Origin: Apostichopus japonicus
Lineage: Eukaryota > Echinodermata > Holothuroidea > Aspidochirotida > Stichopodidae
NCBI RefSeq assembly: GCF_037975245.1
Contig: NC_092580.1
Span: forward strand, 22,738,501 to 22,802,500
Direction: 5' to 3'
DNA: 64,000 bases
Part shown: positions 36,475 to 64,000 of the stretch, piece by piece
Numbering within the stretch: position 1 is the stretch's first letter
Layout: each line of letters starts with the position of its first letter
The notes under the pieces: generated by a model
Told to the model about the DNA's origin: nothing
What the model saw: the letters and a program-made list of their open reading frames with translations, nothing else
Database searches by the model: none
Position numbers and translations under genes: made by a program

Positions 36475-37213
36475 TTATGAAGTGGCCCAAGAAGTAGGAC
36501 TCTGAGGTGGGGAGGTGAAATATGTCTGGAATACAGATGTTTTTGATTATTCAGAAACCATGTCATATTTCCAATTTCTATCTTTCTTTCTCCTCTTGAA
36601 AAATCAAAGAGTTTGCAGTGAAACTATCGCTTTTGATAGATTGTTGGTAGGTCTTAGAGGTCTAGAGGTCTTCTGCTAGGTGAATGTCTCCCACGTATTC
36701 ACAGATGGAATCGTAGCTAAGCTTTTGATAGGTTGTCAGTAGGTCTTAGACATCTAGAGGTCTTCTGCCAGATGAATGTCACCCACGTATTCACAGATGG
36801 ACTCGTAGCTAAGCTTGTGATAGGTTGTCAGTAGGTCTTAGACGTCTAGAGGTCTTCTGCTAGATGAATGTCTCCCACGTATTCACAGATGGAATCGTAG
36901 CTAAGCTTGTGATAGGTTGGTGATAGGTCTTAGACGTCTAGAAGTCTTCTGCCAGATGAATGTCACCCACGTATTCACAGATGGACTCGTAGCTAAGCTT
37001 GTGATAGGTTGTTGGTAGGTCTTAGACGTCTAGAGGTCTTCTGCTAGGTGAATGTCTCCCACGTATTCAAAGATGGAATCGTAGCTAAGCTTTTGATAGG
37101 TTGGTGATAGGTCTTAGACGTCTAGAGGTCTTCTGCTAGGTGAATGTCTCCCACGTATTCACAGATGGAATCGTAGCTAAGCCTGTGATAGGTTGTTGGT
37201 AGGTCTTAGACGT

Positions 37214-62991
<25,778 letters not shown>

Positions 62992-64000
62992 TGTGCTGGT
63001 AGAATGAACGTAAACGAGTTAACGATAGCTCTCTCTGTTGAAAGGAAGCATTTCACAGTAATGTTACTGTGGGGGTAAATCCAAACTACGATCTCACGCG
63101 AGCTGCCGATATTGGAGAAGTAGACAAGCGCGACCATGCTAGTTATAAGGTGAATCGAAGAAGCCTGGTCCAGATTTATTCTGAGGAGGGCGAAGGACGA
63201 GGAGGGGAAGGGAGAGGAGAGAAAGGGAGAGGGGAAGGGGAGTGGGGAAGAGGAGGCGATTGTGGGGACCTTCCTATCATACATATTCGGGCAATGACAG
63301 TATTTGTTCGTAAGCTAACGTTAGGTCACCAGCATTGTGTCACGGCGATAGCTGCAGTGTTTGGTATTAATACCAAACACTTTATTTACAGTATGATGGA
63401 ATCAATATCACGTAAACATGTACTTTATTAGCAAAGTCAAAATAAAACAAAACTGTTAGCAAACTGCTATCTACGAAAGCCCATTAGTGCCAAAAAAAAT
63501 GTGTTTGTTTCGTAATTCGCAATTACGAATTAATAATTCGTAATAACGAATTAATAAATCGTAATTACGAAATAATAATCCGTAATTAAGAATTAATAAT
63601 CCGTCCTTACGAATTAACAAATCGTGATGACGAAATAACGATTCGTAATTACGAAATAATAATTCGTTATAACGAATTAATAACTTGCTATGAGAGTGAT
63701 GTTAGCAAAGTCTGAAAGTTCATCTTCCACCAAGGATTCATGTGACCTACAGTTAAGTTTGGACCAATGTAAGTTACGCGTACCAACTACAACTTAGTAA
63801 TTACTACTACAATTAGTAAGCCTAGTAATAGTACAACTTACAACGTATTTGTAGCACTGCTAAAGCACACCTTCTGTCCTGAATTGTAATTTGAAGGTTT
63901 ACGAGCAATCTTAAACTTATATGATCTTATTTTCTAGACTACTGCACACATTACCAATCCCCCCCCCCCCCAGAAAACCCCATAGGAATTTACCTTATAT
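62992..64000. other. Upstream region of GPKOW, no gene recognised
   Basis: Holds the probable GPKOW promoter and 5' UTR. 63180-63260 is a GA-rich purine run (GGAGGGGAAGGGAGAGGAGA type), and 63360-63381 is a palindrome (GTTTGGTATTAATACCAAAC). A plus-strand open frame of 120 codons across the purine run shows no conserved pattern and is not called. Confidence 0.5.
63514..63692. repeat. Array of palindromic TTCGTAATTACGAA units
   Basis: About nine units of AATTCGTAATTACGAATTAA with variants (CGTAATAACGAA, CGTTATAACGAA, CGTGATGACGAA). Each unit is close to a perfect inverted repeat, and the array is preceded by AAACTGTTAGCAAACTGCT, a phrase also present near 19012. Confidence 0.85.

Noticed and set aside
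63069-63431. 120-codon plus-strand open frame upstream of GPKOW
   Set aside because: Its middle is a translation of a GA-rich purine run, no conserved motif is present, and it overlaps the probable GPKOW promoter.

Overview
The window is eukaryotic nuclear DNA: spliced genes with large introns, about 60-65% A+T by eye, and many transposons and tandem repeats. Two of the genes (PQBP1 and GPKOW) are animal spliceosome proteins. The repeat content (nested hAT elements, Penelope-like elements, a Ginger1 element) fits a marine invertebrate deuterostome. My best guess is an echinoderm, perhaps a sea cucumber, but the species is inferred and not shown.

Three host genes can be reconstructed exon by exon with consistent splice phases. 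(1) The 3' part of PQBP1 lies on + (107-3016) and runs in from beyond the left edge. (2) On -, a 14-exon gene (31775 down to 9202) encodes a 542-residue single-pass membrane protein with a signal peptide. Its ectodomain looks like interleukin-17 receptor modules, one three-exon module is duplicated, and the tail is short with no SEFIR domain. (3) On -, a 10-exon GPKOW gene (62991 down to 37214) encodes 587 residues with a G-patch and KOW domains. PQBP1 and GPKOW both act in pre-mRNA splicing and both sit in human Xp11.23, so the linkage may be old.

Most remaining bases are introns and spacers filled with mobile DNA. The best find is a 13.7 kb Ginger1-type DNA transposon (45558-59279) inside GPKOW intron 3. 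It has TGTGACAG-starting inverted ends, a CTGG/CCGG target-site pair, and an intron-bearing integrase-like transposase gene on - with an intact D..D-35-E triad and a GPY motif, but with in-frame stops and a frameshift. An unrelated 728 bp inverted-repeat element ends only 35 bp to its left. Other elements are hAT-type non-autonomous elements with 8 bp target duplications (12862, 13727, 33241, 32798, and a three-deep nest at 20881-22625), a broken Penelope-like element with a hammerhead-like motif (13.4-16.0 kb), a CR1/L2-like RT tail (47.6-48.1 kb), tRNA-derived SINE heads and a MITE pair.

Tandem arrays are frequent: the PQBP1 3' UTR (3576-4203), 8318-8960, 24122-24672, 27540-28690, 50258-50770, and a 92 bp array made from the 3' end of the GPKOW coding sequence (36627-37275). 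No rRNA, CRISPR, operon or bacterial feature is present.
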